DNA of 64,000 nt from Sanderia malayensis (taxonomy: Eukaryota > Cnidaria > Scyphozoa > Semaeostomeae > Pelagiidae), in the NCBI GenBank assembly GCA_013076295.1, contig RQOL01000519.1, forward strand, positions 3,396,782 through 3,460,781. The letters run 5' to 3'. The stretch's first letter is position 1; the number at the start of each line of letters is the position of its first letter. Shown in pieces: positions 60,701 through 64,000 of the stretch. The translations under genes and the position numbers were made by a program. Below the pieces are notes generated by a model, which was given only the letters and a program-made list of their open reading frames with translations, did not search any database and was not told where the DNA came from.

Positions 60701-63700
60701 GAATTGCACAGTTGTTAATTTTTTTTGCCATATTTACATTCATTCTCACAATTTACACATGAATCCACAAATATACAGCTAAAACGGTTGAATTGAAATT
60801 CACCCTTTTACTCTTTTTCAGTGATATTAGCATTCCATCCCACGATTTACACAGTAATTGAGAGAGATACAGGTAAAACTAAATCATCGAAATACACTTT
60901 TTTTGCCTGTTTTCCGTAACATTAGCATTCATTGCCACAGTTTATACATGAATCGACGTAAATACAGTTAAACATGACTGATCAAAATACACTTTTTTTT
61001 ACTTGTTTTCCGTGATATTAGCATTCACTCCCACAATTCACACATGAATCCACGTAAATTTAACTGATTGAAATACACCTTTTTTACTTGTTTCCCGTGA
61101 TATTAACATTCATTCCCACAATTTACACAAGAATCCACATAAATACACAGTTAAAAATGACTGATCAAAAAACACTTTTTTTACTTGTTTTCCGTGATAA
61201 TAGCATTCATTCCCACAATTTACACATGAATCTACGTAAAAACGAGTAAAAGTGACTGCTTGATTTACATCTTTTTCACTTGTAACCCGTTATATGAACA
61301 TTCACTCCCACAAATTACACATGAATTCACGTAAATAAAGTTAAAAAAGACTGATTAAAATACACCTTTTTTAGTTGTTTTAAGTGATGTTGACATTTCA
61401 TTCTCACATTTTACATATGAATGCACAAAAATACAGGTAGGACTGACTGATTGAAATACACAGTTGTTACTTTTTTACGGTGATATTGGCCGTCCTTCCC
61501 AAAGGTTCACATGAATTGAGAGAAATACAAGTAAAACTGACTGATTGAAATACACTTTTTTTTCTTGTTTCCGTGATAGTAGTATTCAATCCCACAATTT
61601 ACAAATGAATCCACGTAAATGCAGGTAAAACTGACTTATTGAAATACACTTTTTTATATGTTTTGCGTGATGTTGACATTCATTCCCACAATTCAAACAT
61701 GAATAGAGGTAAATACTGATAAAATTGACTGATTGAAATACACAGTTGTTACCTTTTTACAGTGATATTGGCCGTCCTTCCCCAAAGGTTCACATGAATT
61801 GACAGAAATACAAGTAAAACTGACTGATTGAAATACACTTTTTTTTCTTGTTTTCCGTGATAGTAGTATTCAATCCCACAATTTACAAATGAATCCACCT
61901 AAATGCAGGTAAAACTGACTTATTGAAATACACTTTTTTATATGTTTTGCGAGATGTTGACATTCATTCCCACAATTCAAACATGAATAGAGGTAAATAC
62001 TGATAAAATTGACTGATTGAATTGCACAGTTGTTAATTATTTTTGCCATATTTACATTCATTCTCACAATTTACACATGAATCCACAAAAATACAGCTAA
62101 AACGGTTGAATTGAAATTCACCTTTTTACTCTTTTTCAGTGATATTAGCATTCCATTCCACGATTTACACAGTAATTGACAGAGATACAGGTAAAACTAA
62201 ATCATCGAAATACACTTTTTTGCCTGTTTTCCGTAACATTAGCATTCATTCCCACAGTTTATACATGAATCCACGTAAATACAGTTAAACATGACTGATC
62301 AAAATACACTTTTTTTTTTACTTGTTTCCGTGATATTAGCATTCATTCCCACAATTCACACATGAATCCACGTAAATTCAACTGATTGAAATACACATTT
62401 TTTACTTGTTTCCTGTGATATTTAACATTCATTCCCACAATTTACACAAGAATCCACATAAATACAGTTAAAAATGACTGATCAAAAAACACTTTTTTTT
62501 ACTTGTTTTCAGTGATAATAGCAGTCCTTCCCACAACTTACACCTGAATTGAGAGAAATACAAGTAACACTGACTGATTGAATTACACTTTTTTACTTGT
62601 TTTTCGTAACATTAACATTCATTCCCACAATTGACACATGAATCCACGAAAGAACGGATAAAACTGACCAATTGAAATACATCTTTCAACTTGTTTTCAT
62701 TGATATCAGCAGTCCTTCCCACAGCATACACAGCATATTCCCACAATTTACACATGAATCACGTAAATACAGGTAAAACTGACTGATTTAAATGCACTTT
62801 TTCTGCTTGCTTTCCGTGATGATAACATTCATTCCCACAATATACACATGAATCTACGTAAAAACAGTTAAGAATGACTGATCAAATACACCATTTTACT
62901 CGTTTACGTTGATATTGACATTCATTCCCACAATTTCACACATGAATGGAGGTAAATACAGTTAAAACTCACTGATTGGAATACACCTCTTTTACCTGTT
63001 TTCCGTGATATTGACATTCATTCCCACAATTTAGACACTGATGTCACATAATACGTTTAAAACTGATTGATTGAAATACACCTTTTTACTTGTTTCCTGA
63101 TGTTAACATTAATCCCACAATTAAAACATGAATTGGTGTAAATACTGGTAAAACTGACTGATTGAAATACACAGTTGTCACTTTTTTCCGTGATATTTAC
63201 ATTCTTTCTCACAATTACACTGAATGCACAAAAATACAGATAAAACTGAGTTATTCAAATACACCTCTCCTACTTGTTGTTCGTGATATTAACCTTCATT
63301 CCCACAATTGACAATGAATCCACAAAAATACGGATAAAACTGACCTATTGAAATACATTTTTTACTTGTTTTCAGTGATTACTAGCAGTCCTTCCACAAC
63401 ATACACATGAATTGATAGAAATAGAAGTAAAACTGACTGATTGAATTACACGTTTTTTACTTGGTTTCCGTGATAGTAGCATTCATTTCCATAATTACAA
63501 GTGAATCGATGTAAATACAATTCAAAATGACTGATCAAAGTACACCTCTTTTAACTGTTTTCCGTGATATTAGCATTCATTCCCACGATTTACACATGAA
63601 TCCACGTAAATACAAGTGAAACTGAATGATTGATATACATATGTTTTAATTGTTTTCCGTTATATGAACATTCATTCCCATAATTTACACATGAATCCAG

Positions 63701-64000
63701 GTAAATTTAGGTAAAATTGAATGATTGAGATACACCTGTTTTACTTGTTTTTTATGATTTTAACATTCATTCCCACAATTTACACATGAATTCACGTAAA
63801 TAAAGTTAAAAATGACTCATTAAAACACACCTTTTTTACTTGTTTTAAGTGATGTTGACATTCATCTCACATTTTACATATGAATGCACAAAAAATACAG
63901 GTAAAATTGACTTATTGAAAGACACCTCTCTTACTTGTTTTTCGTGATATTAACATTCATTCCGACAATTGAAACATGAATCCACGAATATACGGATAAA
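51754..64000. repeat. 95-bp satellite, right block (runs off the window)
   Basis: This is the same monomer family as 33167-46452, with more indels and variant monomers such as GCCATATTTACATTCATTCT and AGTCCTTCCCCAAAG. Longer periods are present but irregular. A segment at about 53.4-54.7 kb recurs about 1321 bp on, 57241 pairs with 60761 (3520 bp), and 58271 pairs with 62078 (3807 bp). No gene or transposon was found in this block. Confidence 0.93.

Noticed and set aside
32058..64000. Recurring minus-strand frames of 60-100 codons across satellite monomers (for example 35385-35573, 37970-38158, 39702-39890)
   Set aside because: They are identical because the HOR is duplicated, they start and stop wherever monomer length happens to keep phase, and the peptides are just the translated monomer. 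No start context, domain or conservation beyond the DNA.

Overview
Organism and overall character. This is animal nuclear DNA, AT-rich and dominated by mobile elements and satellite. I see no bacterial operon, tRNA, rRNA or CRISPR array. Split genes with GT..AG introns, BEL/Pao and Ty3/gypsy retrotransposons, CR1/L2-type LINEs (one with a 2A-like peptide), a Harbinger fragment and an SNTX/GTPase-type gene suggest an invertebrate. A cnidarian is my best guess, from general familiarity only (low to moderate confidence).

Layout. (1) 1-10657: a Ty3/gypsy element (left end outside the window; 3' LTR 10391-10657) carries a complete BEL/Pao element inserted on the minus strand (1212-8914; 183-bp LTRs; target duplication AACGC). 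The BEL element is itself split by a 1.5-kb TTAA-target DNA transposon with terminal inverted repeats (2004-3501). (2) 11548-15795, minus strand: the only apparently intact host gene. Three exons join in phase to encode about 1175 residues: a stonustoxin (SNTX)-type N-terminal domain, a zinc-ribbon-like Cys cluster, an AIG1/septin-like P-loop GTPase domain, and a Cys/His-rich plus coiled-coil tail. (3) 16959-19223: a 2.3-kb foldback element with 0.76-0.83-kb near-identical arms, flanked by a 10-bp direct repeat (MULE-like). (4) 19.2-24.5 kb: a LINE tail, small inverted-repeat elements, a truncated second copy of the TTAA family, and a decayed multi-exon gene on the minus strand. (5) 24.4-29.2 kb: a GIY-YIG nuclease reading frame of a retroelement, split by a second, internally deleted gypsy element (24525-28803; CTTT duplication). 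(6) 30.0-31.9 kb: a LINE reverse-transcriptase fragment, a candidate LTR and a Harbinger transposase fragment. (7) 32058-64000: about 26 kb of a tandem satellite with a monomer of about 95 bp. It is interrupted by a short LINE (32263-33166) and by a 5.3-kb insert (46453-51753) holding a MITE-like inverted repeat and a broken 2A-bearing LINE. Between about 33.75 and 43.4 kb the satellite has a higher-order repeat of 2585 bp, one copy of which lacks 853 bp (nine monomers).

How it fits together. Most of the window is a nested insertion record, so target duplications and interrupted frames give the order of events. The candidate of greatest functional interest is the SNTX/GTPase fusion gene. The HOR-structured satellite, the foldback element and the TTAA family with its conserved palindrome are the main structural novelties. 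Function assignments rest on motifs read by eye; no database search was possible.
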